Source: CALFML01 sp044222245 (GTDB lineage: Bacteria > Myxococcota_A > Polyangia > Palsa-1104 > JAEUJZ01). Taken from it: a DNA stretch of 64,000 nucleotides. A program made the position numbers and the translations under genes. Below, piece by piece: positions 1 to 8,393 of this stretch. The notes under the pieces are model-generated. The model ran no database searches and had not been told where the DNA came from. It saw only the letters and a program-made list of their open reading frames with translations. Each line of letters begins with the position of its first letter. Positions within the stretch are counted from its first letter, which is position 1. The DNA lies in the NCBI GenBank assembly GCA_044222245.1, contig JBGANQ010000011.1, positions 90,037-154,036 on the forward strand. The letters are read 5' to 3'.

Positions 1-2241
1 CCAGCGACCGCGCAAGCCGGCGTTGCGGCTCCTGCCGAGATCGCGGCCGACAGCGCGCTTGGCAAGTTCACCTACGACCTGACGGCGCGCGCGCGGGCGG
101 GACAAATCGATCCAGTGCTGGGCCGCGATCGCGAAATTCGCCAGATGCTCGATATCCTCGGTCGTCGCCAGAAGAATAACCCAATCATCGTCGGTGAATC
201 CGGGGTTGGCAAGACAGCGCTGGTCGAAGGTCTGGCGCTGCGCATCGCCCACAAAGACGTCCCGCCTTCGCTCCTCAGCGTCGAGGTGCGCAGCCTGGAC
301 ATGGGACTTTTGCAAGCCGGCGCCGGCGTGAAGGGTGAGTTTGAGGCGCGTCTTACCGCGGTGATCGGCGAGGTGAAAGCGTCGCCGCGACCAGTCATCC
401 TGTTCATCGACGAAGCGCATACGATGATCGGAGCCGGCGGTAGCGCGGGTGGCACGGACGCCGCGAACTTGCTCAAGCCAGCGCTCGCGCGCGGCGAGCT
501 GCGCACCATCGCGGCCACGACCTGGTCCGAATACAAAAAGTACTTCGAAAAAGACGCAGCGCTCTCTCGCCGCTTTCAGCTCGTCAAGGTCGAGGAGCCC
601 TCGCGCGAGGCGGCCATCGACATGTTGCGCGGCCTCTGCGTTCGCCTGCAGGCCAGCCACGGCGTACACATCCGCGATGCCGCCGTAATCGACGCCGTCG
701 ATCTATCTCGTCGCTACATCTCGGGCCGGCTGCTGCCTGACAAAGCCGTCGATCTCCTCGATACCTGCGCGGCGCGCGTCAAGCTCGGTCTGTCGACGCG
801 CCCGGCGGAGTTCGAGCAGGCGATTCGCGCGGTCGAGTCGATCGAGCGCGAGCGTATCGCGCGCCGCGAAGACCTGCGTCTTGCCGGTCAGCCGTCCGAT
901 TCGCATAAGGATCTCGATGCGCTTGACGCCGCGCTCGCGGAAGCCGAGACGCGGCGAAACCTCCTGGAGGCGCGCTATCGTGAAGAGGTGCAGGCGGCGC
1001 AGCGGGTGATCGAGCTGCGCCAGCAGCAGGCCAGGAGTCAACAAGAGGCACAAGCCGCCCCGCCCACTGCCGAGCACACGCAGCCCGCGCTCGGAAGGGC
1101 CCCCTCGTCACCGGCCTCGACGAGCGAACCGACAAACGGCGAGCTGCTCAAGCAGGCCCTGCACAACCTGCGCTCCTTGCAGAAAGAGACCCCGCTCGTT
1201 ACGGTCGAAGTCGATCCCGAGACAGTCGCCGCCGTGGTCGCCGATTGGACCGGAATTCCCGTCGGAAAAATGGTGCGCGACGAGGTCTCGGCGATCAACC
1301 TCATCGAAGAGCGCCTGATGAAGCGCATCCGCGGCCAGGACGCCGCGATTGCCGCCATTGCCCGCCGCCTGCGCAACGCCCGCGCTGGACTTGGGGACCC
1401 GCGCCAGCCGCTCGGCGTCTTCCTCTTCGTCGGTCCGAGCGGCACCGGCAAGACCGAGACTGCGCTGTCGGTCGCCGACCTGCTCTTTGGCGGCGATCGC
1501 TTCATGGTCACCATCAACATGTCCGAGTTTCAGGAGAAGCACACCGTCTCGCGCCTCATCGGCTCGCCGCCCGGCTACGTCGGCTACGGCGAAGGCGGCG
1601 TGCTCACCGAGGCGGTGCGTCAGCGCCCTTACTCCGTCGTGCTGCTCGATGAAGTCGAAAAGGCCGACCCCGAAGTCCTGAATCTCTTTTATCAGGTCTT
1701 CGACAAGGGAATGCTCGCCGATGGCGAAGGGCGCGTCGTCGACTTCCGGAACACGGTCATCTTTATGACCAGCAACCTCGGCTCGGACGTCACCATGCGG
1801 ATGGCGGCGGCCGGCGAGAGCTCGCTCAGCGTCGAGGAGCTCGGCAAGGCGCTGCGGCCGACGCTCAACCGCCACTTCAAGCCGGCGCTCCTGGCGCGAA
1901 TGACTGTGGTTCCGTACTTGCCGATCTCCACCGAGGTACTGCGTGAGATCGTCGAGCTGAAGCTAGGTCAGGTCGCCGCCCGCATGCGCGACAGCCACAA
2001 CGCCAAGCTGACCTTCGCCACGCCGGTGATCGACGCCATCGTCGCGCGCTGTCAGGAGGCCGAGACCGGCGCTCGCAACGCCGACCACATCATCCGCGAG
2101 CACCTGCTGCCGGTCCTTGCATCTCGTGTCCTCAGTCACCTCGCCGACGGCGACATGCCCGACGCGCTGCTGATCGAGCTCGACGCCAGCGGTGACTTCG
2201 CCGTCAAGCCCCCCGAGAGCCTTAACGAAGCGACGGCTTAG
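1..2241 (+). CDS. tssH: ClpV/TssH AAA+ ATPase of type VI secretion, 5' end outside window
   Basis: The frame is open from base 1, so the start lies upstream and the N-terminal Clp-N domain is missing here. Two AAA+ modules are visible. The first has Walker A GESGVGKT and Walker B ILFIDEAH. The second has GPSGTGKT and VVLLDEVEKA followed by the Clp C-terminal D2-small domain. The pore-loop neighbourhood reads AGVKGEFE, which is closer to ClpV of type VI secretion than to heat-shock ClpB (usually K-Y-R-G-E-F-E). ClpV disassembles contracted VipA/VipB sheaths in the cytoplasm. No other T6SS gene follows on this side, so any cluster would lie upstream. ClpB remains the alternative. Confidence 0.85.
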   Translation, partial: PATAQAGVAAPAEIAADSALGKFTYDLTARARAGQIDPVLGRDREIRQMLDILGRRQKNNPIIVGESGVGKTALVEGLALRIAHKDVPPSLLSVEVRSLDMGLLQAGAGVKGEFEARLTAVIGEVKASPRPVILFIDEAHTMIGAGGSAGGTDAANLLKPALARGELRTIAATTWSEYKKYFEKDAALSRRFQLVKVEEPSREAAIDMLRGLCVRLQASHGVHIRDAAVIDAVDLSRRYISGRLLPDKAVDLLDTCAARVKLGLSTRPAEFEQAIRAVESIERERIARREDLRLAGQPSDSHKDLDALDAALAEAETRRNLLEARYREEVQAAQRVIELRQQQARSQQEAQAAPPTAEHTQPALGRAPSSPASTSEPTNGELLKQALHNLRSLQKETPLVTVEVDPETVAAVVADWTGIPVGKMVRDEVSAINLIEERLMKRIRGQDAAIAAIARRLRNARAGLGDPRQPLGVFLFVGPSGTGKTETALSVADLLFGGDRFMVTINMSEFQEKHTVSRLIGSPPGYVGYGEGGVLTEAVRQRPYSVVLLDEVEKADPEVLNLFYQVFDKGMLADGEGRVVDFRNTVIFMTSNLGSDVTMRMAAAGESSLSVEELGKALRPTLNRHFKPALLARMTVVPYLPISTEVLREIVELKLGQVAARMRDSHNAKLTFATPVIDAIVARCQEAETGARNADHIIREHLLPVLASRVLSHLADGDMPDALLIELDASGDFAVKPPESLNEATA

Positions 2242-2336
2242 CCTGCGTCAACGCATCCGGCCACCGGGTAGTCGCTCTGCCCGGGGGCGACAGAAAGCCA
2301 TTCCTTTCCAATGCCAGTTGTGCTCTGAAGAGATTC

Positions 2337-4364
2337 ATGAAAACTTGTTCCCCACAGTCCAGTGTTCCCCAGCCGTACCCGAGCCAGACCTCGCGCTGCT
2401 TGGAGTGGGCAGCAGCCTCATCGCGACCGGCACGGCGCGCTTGGCTGCTAGCTCTTGCTACAGCTGCGCTCATCGCAAGCGCATCCGCGGCGCATGCCGC
2501 GGGAACCTACGTTCAAGCTGAGCAGTTCAACTCCATGGCCACCGGCGCCGCGCCAGCCGCTCCGTGGTCCGTCACCTCGACCGGCGGCGGCTCGGTGATG
2601 GTCCGGGAGGTCCCGTTTGCCACCGACAAGAGCGTACGAGTCCAGAAGCTGAGCCCTACCGGCGTGTCCAGCTTGACCACCAGCTTCGCCGAGCAGCGCG
2701 GGCGGGTGGTCGTCGAGGCCAAGGTCCTGGCGCGCGAGACGGCCGGGTTCAAGGCCATCCCCTATATTTACGGGAGCAAGGGCGTCGCCGTCGCCTCGGT
2801 CGCGTTCCAAGATGGAAACATCAAGGCGTATGTCGGCGGCACCGCGACCCTCATTCAGCCTTTCGCTCGCGACCTCTGGTATCTGGTGCGCGTCGTCGTC
2901 GATACCGAGGCTGGCGTATTTGATCTGTATGTCGATGGGGTGCGCAAGCTGCACAACCAGGCTCTGCGCACAGCCACCGATTCGATCAGCCGGGTCACCT
3001 ATTACATGGATGGCGTGAACACTGGCACGCTCTATGTAGACAACTTCAAGGTCTATAACGAGGCCGACTACATCGGTGTCGCGCCGGCGCCGGTGTTCGA
3101 TGCGCGAGCCTATGGCGCGACCGGCAACGGGACGACCGCCGATACCAAGGCGATCCAGGCCGCCATCGATGCGGCCGCCGGCACGGGAGGATCGGTACTG
3201 CTCACCCAGGGGACTTATCTCAGCGGCACGCTGACCCTGAAGAGCGACATGACCTTCTTTATCGATCCTTCGGCGACCCTGCTTGGCAGCACCCGGGTCA
3301 CCGACTATCCAGCGCAGTCGCCTGCCACCGGCAACACGCAGCTTAGCAACTGCCAGCGGGCGCTCCTGTACGCGCCAGCGACCACGCAGCTCAGGCTTGA
3401 CGGCGGCGGCTCGATCGACGGCCAGGGCGACGCATTCTCCGGTCCCGAAGGCAACCGCCCGATGCTCATCTGGGCGGTGCTCTCCAGCAACGTCACCATC
3501 CAGAACCTCTACCTAAAAAAAGGCGCGGTCTGGAGCCTGGTGAGCATGGAATCGGATCACGTCCTCATTAGCAACATCAACCTGCAGAGCGACGGCATCA
3601 CTCACGACGGCATCGATCTTGTGGACGGGTCGGACATCACGGTGCAGAACTGCGCCGTGCGCAGCGGCGATGACGCGATGTGCCTCAAGACCGGGGTGCG
3701 GCGCGGGCTGACGAGCGTGACCGTGAAGGACTCGTTCTTCAGCGGCAGCAACGGCGGCTCCAACGGCATCAAGTTCGGGACGGCGAGCTATGGCGCCTTC
3801 AAGGACATCCGGGTGCAGGACGACTACGTCAAGGACATCCAGTATGCAGCGATGGCCGTCGAGTCGCGCCAGGGCGCAGACGTAAACGCAGTGGCTTTTC
3901 GCCGGATCGAGCTCGCCAATGTCGGCTCGGCCTTCTTCGTCTATCTCGCCCAGCAGGCGAGCACCCATCCGGCCGGCGATGTGCCCAAGCTTGGCACCAT
4001 GAACGATGTGTCGTTTACAGACATCGCGGGCGCGACCGCCGGCTGGCCAAACTCGCCGCATCAGGGCTCGCTGATCACCGGCCATGTCTATAACGGCACG
4101 ACCTATCGAATCACCAACCTCGGGTTTACCAACGTCGCGGTCACCTGGCAGGGCGGCCGCACCACGGTGCCGGGCAGCCCTCCCGAGGCGATTCCTAATC
4201 AGTATCCAGAGTCCAACATGTTCGGCGATCTGCCGGCCTGGGCCTATTTCCTGCGCCATGTCAGCGGCGTCACCTTCAGCTCAGCGAGCGCGAGTCTCTC
4301 GCACGCCGATGTCCGGCCCAAGCTTGTAACCAGTGACGTCATCGACCTGCATGGCGCTCCGTAG
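2337..4364 (+). CDS. Secreted GH28 (polygalacturonase-like) beta-helix enzyme
   Basis: This is a 675-residue exported protein. An Arg-rich N-terminus leads into a hydrophobic core (about residues 33-53) ending A-H-A-A, a signal peptidase I site. A concanavalin/LamG-like domain (about 60-240) precedes a right-handed beta-helix that opens with the pectate-lyase superfamily signature F-D-A-R-x-Y-G-A-T-G-N-G. GH28-like active-site stretches are visible: HDGIDLVDGSD, then SGDDAMCLKTG, then SNGIKFGT. GH28 enzymes hydrolyse pectic or related polysaccharides outside the cell. The usual His-Gly of the third motif is replaced by Ser-Asn-Gly, so substrate specificity may differ. It begins 95 bp after clpV on the same strand. 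Confidence 0.85.
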   Translation: MKTCSPQSSVPQPYPSQTSRCLEWAAASSRPARRAWLLALATAALIASASAAHAAGTYVQAEQFNSMATGAAPAAPWSVTSTGGGSVMVREVPFATDKSVRVQKLSPTGVSSLTTSFAEQRGRVVVEAKVLARETAGFKAIPYIYGSKGVAVASVAFQDGNIKAYVGGTATLIQPFARDLWYLVRVVVDTEAGVFDLYVDGVRKLHNQALRTATDSISRVTYYMDGVNTGTLYVDNFKVYNEADYIGVAPAPVFDARAYGATGNGTTADTKAIQAAIDAAAGTGGSVLLTQGTYLSGTLTLKSDMTFFIDPSATLLGSTRVTDYPAQSPATGNTQLSNCQRALLYAPATTQLRLDGGGSIDGQGDAFSGPEGNRPMLIWAVLSSNVTIQNLYLKKGAVWSLVSMESDHVLISNINLQSDGITHDGIDLVDGSDITVQNCAVRSGDDAMCLKTGVRRGLTSVTVKDSFFSGSNGGSNGIKFGTASYGAFKDIRVQDDYVKDIQYAAMAVESRQGADVNAVAFRRIELANVGSAFFVYLAQQASTHPAGDVPKLGTMNDVSFTDIAGATAGWPNSPHQGSLITGHVYNGTTYRITNLGFTNVAVTWQGGRTTVPGSPPEAIPNQYPESNMFGDLPAWAYFLRHVSGVTFSSASASLSHADVRPKLVTSDVIDLHGAP

Positions 4365-4404
4365 CTGCTCGGCATTGCCTCGCAGACCCTGCGCGGACCT
4401 GCAG

Positions 4405-5406
4405 CTACTCTGAATCGGCGGGCGCTTCCGGCCACAGCGCTGCGTGGTGCTGCGCCAGGCTGCTGGTAGACAGCAGGGTCCCGAAGTAATAGCGGGGCAC
4501 TCCATCGTGGGCCAGCGCGCTCCGCTTAAACAAGAGACCATGCTGGTAGGTCGCGGTCGGCCAGGTCGCCGTGGTGCGGTCGTCCACAAGGACGCTCGTG
4601 TCGGGCACAAAGCCGCGCGCCTTGGTCGCCAGCGCCTGGTTGTTGGCCAGCGTCCCGCCGCCGTCCGTGTAGACGGTGGCGAAGCGGCGCCGCGGCGCGC
4701 TGCCAGCAAACGAGCCCAGATCGGAGCGCATCCAGCTCTCAAAGTCGCTGCTGTTGCCGTACAGGGAGTCAAGCAAGTACACCTCGGAAATCGGCACCCC
4801 GCCGCGCTGGGCGATGCCCGCCGCCGCGGCGTAACCGCCCGAGTGCGAGGCGACCACCACCGGCCCCAGCTTATCGACATCAATCGGACCGAGATCCGCC
4901 TGCACCTGCAGCAGCGCCTCTTTGACCAGCGCGCGAAAGCCGTTGGTGACGCCGAGCTGGCCGGGATCGGAGGAGGCGCGATCAAAGGCTACTTCCGGGC
5001 ACAGCAGGAGCGCGTTGCGGCCCGAGGCCTCCAGCTGCGCGATGAGGTTATAGGCGTTGCGCACCGCGCCCCCGGTCTTGCACGGCTGCCCGCTGGCGGT
5101 GGGGCGGACGATGTTGGCGACGCAGTTATTGAAGCCGTGGATGTACACCACCATCGACACGGACGGGGAGGGGACAAAGCCGGTGGGCACGTACAGCAGC
5201 GCGCTCGGGTGGTCCGTGGTCTTGGGAAAGGCGCCGGCATCCAGCGTCAGCAGATAGGTCTTTGGCCAGCGCGGCATCGCATCGGCGGTCGGGGTCAAGT
5301 CAGCCGCCAGCGCATCCGCCGATGGAGCGAGGACTTCGGCGTCCTCATACGAGCATCCAAGTCCCAGACAGAACAGAGCCGTTCCGAGCCATCTGTGATT
5401 GAGCAT
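4405..5406 (-). CDS. Alpha/beta-hydrolase-fold lipoprotein
   Basis: I place the start at the ATG at 5406 because the next residues (MLNHRWLGTALFCLGLGC) form a short lipoprotein signal ending in a lipobox Cys. The longer upstream frame is low-complexity repeat sequence. The 333-residue product has an oxyanion-type HGFNNC stretch and a nucleophile-elbow-like SHSGGY, both typical of serine hydrolases, and several Cys that may form disulfides. It is probably anchored in the envelope. The substrate cannot be read from sequence. It converges with the GH28 gene, and about 40 bp separate the two ends. Confidence 0.7.
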   Translation of the reverse strand: MLNHRWLGTALFCLGLGCSYEDAEVLAPSADALAADLTPTADAMPRWPKTYLLTLDAGAFPKTTDHPSALLYVPTGFVPSPSVSMVVYIHGFNNCVANIVRPTASGQPCKTGGAVRNAYNLIAQLEASGRNALLLCPEVAFDRASSDPGQLGVTNGFRALVKEALLQVQADLGPIDVDKLGPVVVASHSGGYAAAAGIAQRGGVPISEVYLLDSLYGNSSDFESWMRSDLGSFAGSAPRRRFATVYTDGGGTLANNQALATKARGFVPDTSVLVDDRTTATWPTATYQHGLLFKRSALAHDGVPRYYFGTLLSTSSLAQHHAALWPEAPADSE

Positions 5407-5439
5407 GGCCCGGCTATAACATGGTCTGGGCAGCCCCGC

Positions 5440-5571
5440 GCAAACAGAAGCGGCAAGGCTTGGGCGGGACCAGGGCAAGGTCTTGGCTAGGCCCTGGCAA
5501 AGCCCCTTGGGCAGGGCCAGGGCAATGTTTTGGCAAGACCCTGGCAAAGCCACTGGGCGTGCCACAGGTAG
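5440..5571. repeat. GC-rich hairpin/repeat cluster upstream of two divergent genes
   Basis: The 12-mer CCTGGCAAAGCC occurs at 5493-5504 and again at 5540-5551. GGCCCTG and CAGGGCC flank a short loop near 5490-5518. CAAGGTCTTGG is partly complementary to the nearby TTGGCAAGACC. The segment lies between the hydrolase lipoprotein (minus) and the aldo/keto-reductase-like gene (plus). It could be a structured leader or a degenerate repetitive element. Nothing in it looks like protein-coding sequence. Confidence 0.4.
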
Positions 5572-5604
5572 ACTGCGCACCTACGCGGAGACCGTGGACG
5601 CTAT

Positions 5605-6561
5605 TTGGACGACGAGGTGGCTCGACTCGGGCCGCAGCGACGAGAAGATCAGCCCCGGTCCCCAAACCTGTTTTTCTGGGAGCCGGCCTACGTGCAGCTC
5701 ACCCGCTTCCTGCGCCGCCAGCGCGATCGCGAGCAGCTGGTGATCGTGGGCGGCACCTATGAGGGCGACCGCTTTGGCATCGAGCGGGACCTGCAGCGTG
5801 CCCTGCGCCGCCTGGGGACGGGGTACCTGGATGTCTTCCTGCTGTTCTGGACGCGCTCGCCGCAGCGGCTGTCGGCCGAGGCGCTGGCCGTCCTGCGGGA
5901 GCTCAAGCAGGCGGGGCGGATCGGGGCCTTGGGCTTCTCGACCCACGACCGCGAGCTGGCGGCAGCGGCGATCTGCAGCGGCGACTGGGACGTGGTGATG
6001 ACCCGCCACAGCGCGGCCCACCCGGGCGCCGAGGAGCGGCTGCTGCCGCTGGCCCGCGAGCATGGGGTTGGCGTCCTGACGTTCAGCGCGGTGTGCTACA
6101 CGCGCCTGCTGCGGCCTCTGCCCGGCAGCGCCGCCCCGGCCGCGCTGCCTACCGCGGCGGAGTGCTACCGGTACTCGCTGAGCCAACCGGGCGTCACCGC
6201 CTGCATCAGCGCGCCACGCCGTTACCGCGAGCTGCGCGAGAACCTGGCCATCCTGCGCGAGCCGCAGCTGGCGCTGTCGCCCGAGCGGGCGGCGGTCCTG
6301 CGCGAGCACGGCCGCCTGGTGCGCGACCAGAACCGGCGCTTTGACGCGCTCATTCGCAAGGGTCATGAGGGAAACCAGGAGGCCCCGGCGCCGCAGCAGC
6401 TCGGCGAGCTGCTGGCGCTGCTCATGGAGTCCACCGCCGTCCCTGCGGAGCCGGAGTCGGTCCCGGCGCTGTCGGCCCTGGAGCCTGACGATGCGGCGCG
6501 GCGCAAGCGCGACCGGCCGCGGCGCGCCGGCAGGGCCCGGCTGGATGGTTCGGTCCAGTAG
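5605..6561 (+). CDS. Aldo/keto reductase-like protein, N-terminus unclear
   Basis: The 318-residue frame matches the C-terminal two thirds of an AKR TIM barrel: LQRALRRLGTGYLDVFLLF, ELKQAGRIGALGFSTHD, later HGVGVLTFSAV and SQPGVTACISA. The usual N-terminal beta1 segment with the catalytic Asp/Tyr is not convincing. The first possible start is a TTG at 5605, and an in-frame stop lies at 5569-5571. Either an atypical start is used or the 5' end was lost. The last 60 residues are Arg/Ala-rich. AKRs are NADPH-dependent carbonyl reductases, but this one may be inactive. Confidence 0.55.
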   Translation: MDDEVARLGPQRREDQPRSPNLFFWEPAYVQLTRFLRRQRDREQLVIVGGTYEGDRFGIERDLQRALRRLGTGYLDVFLLFWTRSPQRLSAEALAVLRELKQAGRIGALGFSTHDRELAAAAICSGDWDVVMTRHSAAHPGAEERLLPLAREHGVGVLTFSAVCYTRLLRPLPGSAAPAALPTAAECYRYSLSQPGVTACISAPRRYRELRENLAILREPQLALSPERAAVLREHGRLVRDQNRRFDALIRKGHEGNQEAPAPQQLGELLALLMESTAVPAEPESVPALSALEPDDAARRKRDRPRRAGRARLDGSVQ

Positions 6562-6695
6562 GGTCGCGGGCAGGCAGCCGATGAACTGCAGCGCAAGCCG
6601 GGGCGCGGCAACTGGACGGAATCACTCCCTTTGGCACGGGCTACGGTTCGCACTTGCCGGCGCCAGCGAGTTTGGCGAACATACCAGCATACACT

Positions 6696-6854
6696 CTGCT
6701 CCTCTTACCGCGCTGGAGCTAGCTTTCAGACCGCGGTGTTACGCCGCGGCAGATGATGACAAGCACTGGAATACGCAGTGGCGCGAGCTGCCGCTGGCGG
6801 CTCTTCTCAGCTCGCGCACCGCTGCGGAGCAAGTAGCTGCGGTAAGAGCAGCAG
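6696..6854 (+). ncRNA. Retron msr-msd RNA, copy 1
   Basis: This is a structured non-coding segment upstream of a retron RT. The outer inverted repeat a1 (6696-6711, CTGCTCCTCTTACCGC) pairs with a2 (6839-6854, GCGGTAAGAGCAGCAG) at 15 of 16 positions. Inside lie an msr-type hairpin (CCGCGG...CCGCGG, 6731-6749), the conserved single-stranded AGATGATGACAAGCACTGGA (6751-6770) and an msd-like stem (GTGGCGCGAGCTG, 6778-6790, against CAGCTCGCGCAC, 6808-6819). In retrons this RNA is both primer and template for msDNA. It is about 63% similar at base level by eye to copy 2, with the most conserved blocks near-identical. I infer transcription with the RT from upstream. Confidence 0.85.
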
Positions 6855-6876
6855 GGTGTTGCCCGTTGTCCGAACT

Positions 6877-7034
6877 CCCCTCTGGGACCGCGCTGGAGCT
6901 AGCTTTCAGACCGCGGCGTTACGCCGCGGCAGATGATGACAAGCACTGGATTACGCAGCGTTCCGCGCTGGCGCTGGCAGCTCTTCGCAGCGTGGCTCTC
7001 TGCTGCCGAGCAAGTAGCTGCGGTCCCAGAGGGG
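6877..7034 (+). ncRNA. Retron msr-msd RNA, copy 2
   Basis: This is a second complete retron RNA, 180 bp downstream of copy 1 and 31 bp before the RT start. a1 (6877-6891, CCCCTCTGGGACCGC) and a2 (7020-7034, GCGGTCCCAGAGGGG) pair perfectly. The outer halves differ from copy 1 on both arms together, which is covariation supporting a real stem. The msr hairpin (6911-6929) gains two pairs (CCGCGGCG/CGCCGCGG), and the AGATGATGACAAGCACTGGA block is identical. The msd stem is different in sequence (CCGCGCTG with CAGCGTGG, about 6963-6995). Two RNAs for one RT would predict two msDNA species. Confidence 0.85.
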
Positions 7035-7065
7035 GACTTCCTTCTTACATGCGGGAGTCGAGATC

Positions 7066-8229
7066 GTGAGCCTCGCCGCGCTCCTTGTGGAGCTTCGAAC
7101 CCTGGTCGCTTCGGTGGATGACAACTGGTCCCGCATCCTCGATCTGCTCGAACACCACCAGGATCTCGCCGAGTATGAAGTGGCGCGGTTCTATGTGGCG
7201 CGAGCGATGGCGCCCCGGCTCGCCCAGCTGCTGCGCAGCGCCGACCCGCAAGAGCGCCGCCGGGGCGCCCGCGGCGTCGGCCTGACCTGCACCCGCGACG
7301 AGGCGGCGCGCCTGCTGCGGCCGGTCATCAAGGACCCCGAGCTGAGCGTGCGCGGGGCGGCGCGGGCGGCGGTCCAGCGTCTGGGCCTTGCTGACGTCGC
7401 GCTGCCCGACACCCGCTACACGCCCCGCCGCGGCGCCGATGCCGCGGCCCGGGGACTGTGGAACCCGACTGGCTGGAGCTTCGGCCTGCTCGGGGTTCCC
7501 GGACCAGTGCGGCGTAAGCCCCAGGCGCCGCGGCAGACCGCGCGCCTTGCCAAGCTCGGTCTGCCGTTGCTGCACAGCGTGACCGAGCTGGCGCACTGGC
7601 TGGGTCTGCAGTCGCCCAAGGAGCTGCGGCGCTTTCAGCGCCCCGGGGCCGGGCCCGGCGCTCCCTATGTCGAGTTCACCATTGCCAAAGCCAGCGGTGA
7701 GCCGCGCCGGATCACCGCCCCGCGGCCGCGGCTCAAGAAGCTCCAGCGCCGAATCCTCGACGAGCTGCTCGACAAGTGCGCCACCCACGAGGCGGCGCAC
7801 GGCTTTGTCCGCGGCCGCTCGGTGGTCACCAATGCGCAGCCGCACGCCGCGGCGGCGCTGGTCATCAAGCTGGATCTGCGCGACTTCTTTCCGACCATTC
7901 ACTTCCGCCGCGTGGCCGGCCTGTTTCAGCACTATGGGTACGCGCAGGAAGTGGCTGCCGCGCTGGCCTCGCTGTGCACCCACCGGCCGCAGCTCGGCGA
8001 CGGCCGAACGCTGTGGCCGGGGGTCCTGCCGCAGGGGGCGCCGACCTCGCCGGCGCTGGCCAACCTGCTGTGCCGGCGGCTCGACTCCCGCCTGTGCGGC
8101 CTGGCCCGGCGCGCCGGCGCGACGTATACGCGCTACGCCGATGACCTGACGTTCTCGTTCGCTAAAGAGCCGGCGCGGCCGCAGACCCTGGGGCGCCTGC
8201 TGTGGTGGGTGGATCAGGTATGCCAGCAG
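7066..8229 (+). pseudogene. Retron reverse transcriptase, N-terminal 388 codons (split gene)
   Basis: A GTG start lies 31 bp after the second retron RNA. Residues 1 to about 170 are an alpha-helical extension like that of myxobacterial retron RTs. Then come the retron NAxxH motif (NAQPH, 256-260), motif 3 LDLRDFFPT with the catalytic Asp, LPQGAPTSP (321-329) and YADD (357-360). The gene is interrupted after VDQVCQQ at residue 388 by an integrative element; the frame reads a further 114 bases of element sequence and stops at 8343. The missing thumb and ITG (VTG-type) region, needed for recognition of the msr, lies at 13817-14140. Joining at the shared 17-bp repeat gives 495 aa in frame. As it stands the RT is probably inactive. 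Confidence 0.9.
8213..8229 (+). other. attL core: 17-bp direct repeat in RT gene
   Basis: ATCAGGTATGCCAGCAG is present here and again at 13800-13816 in the same orientation, and in the same codon phase within the RT gene (encoding QVCQQ). The bases on both sides then diverge. This is the signature of integration by a tyrosine recombinase into a core site. Confidence 0.88.
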
Positions 8230-8272
8230 CAGGAAGCGGGCGCCGTCGCTGGCGATCCTTGTTGGGCCGGCC

Positions 8273-8290
8273 CGTATCCATCCCGTATCC
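8273..8290 (+). promoter_or_regulatory. Paired CGTATCC repeats, left end of element
   Basis: CGTATCC occurs at 8273-8279 and 8284-8290, 11 bp apart (one helical turn), 44 bp inside attL. The same pair with the same 11-bp spacing is found near the right end. I infer arm-type binding sites for the element recombinase. Binding itself is not shown by the sequence. Confidence 0.5.
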
Positions 8291-8393
8291 TCATCGCAGG
8301 GAGGCAGCCAGCCAAGGCACCGGCAGCGAGCCTGCAGCGGTGATGATGAAAGCGCGTGCTCGACGCTGTGCCGAGCGGGCACTGGCTCTTATG

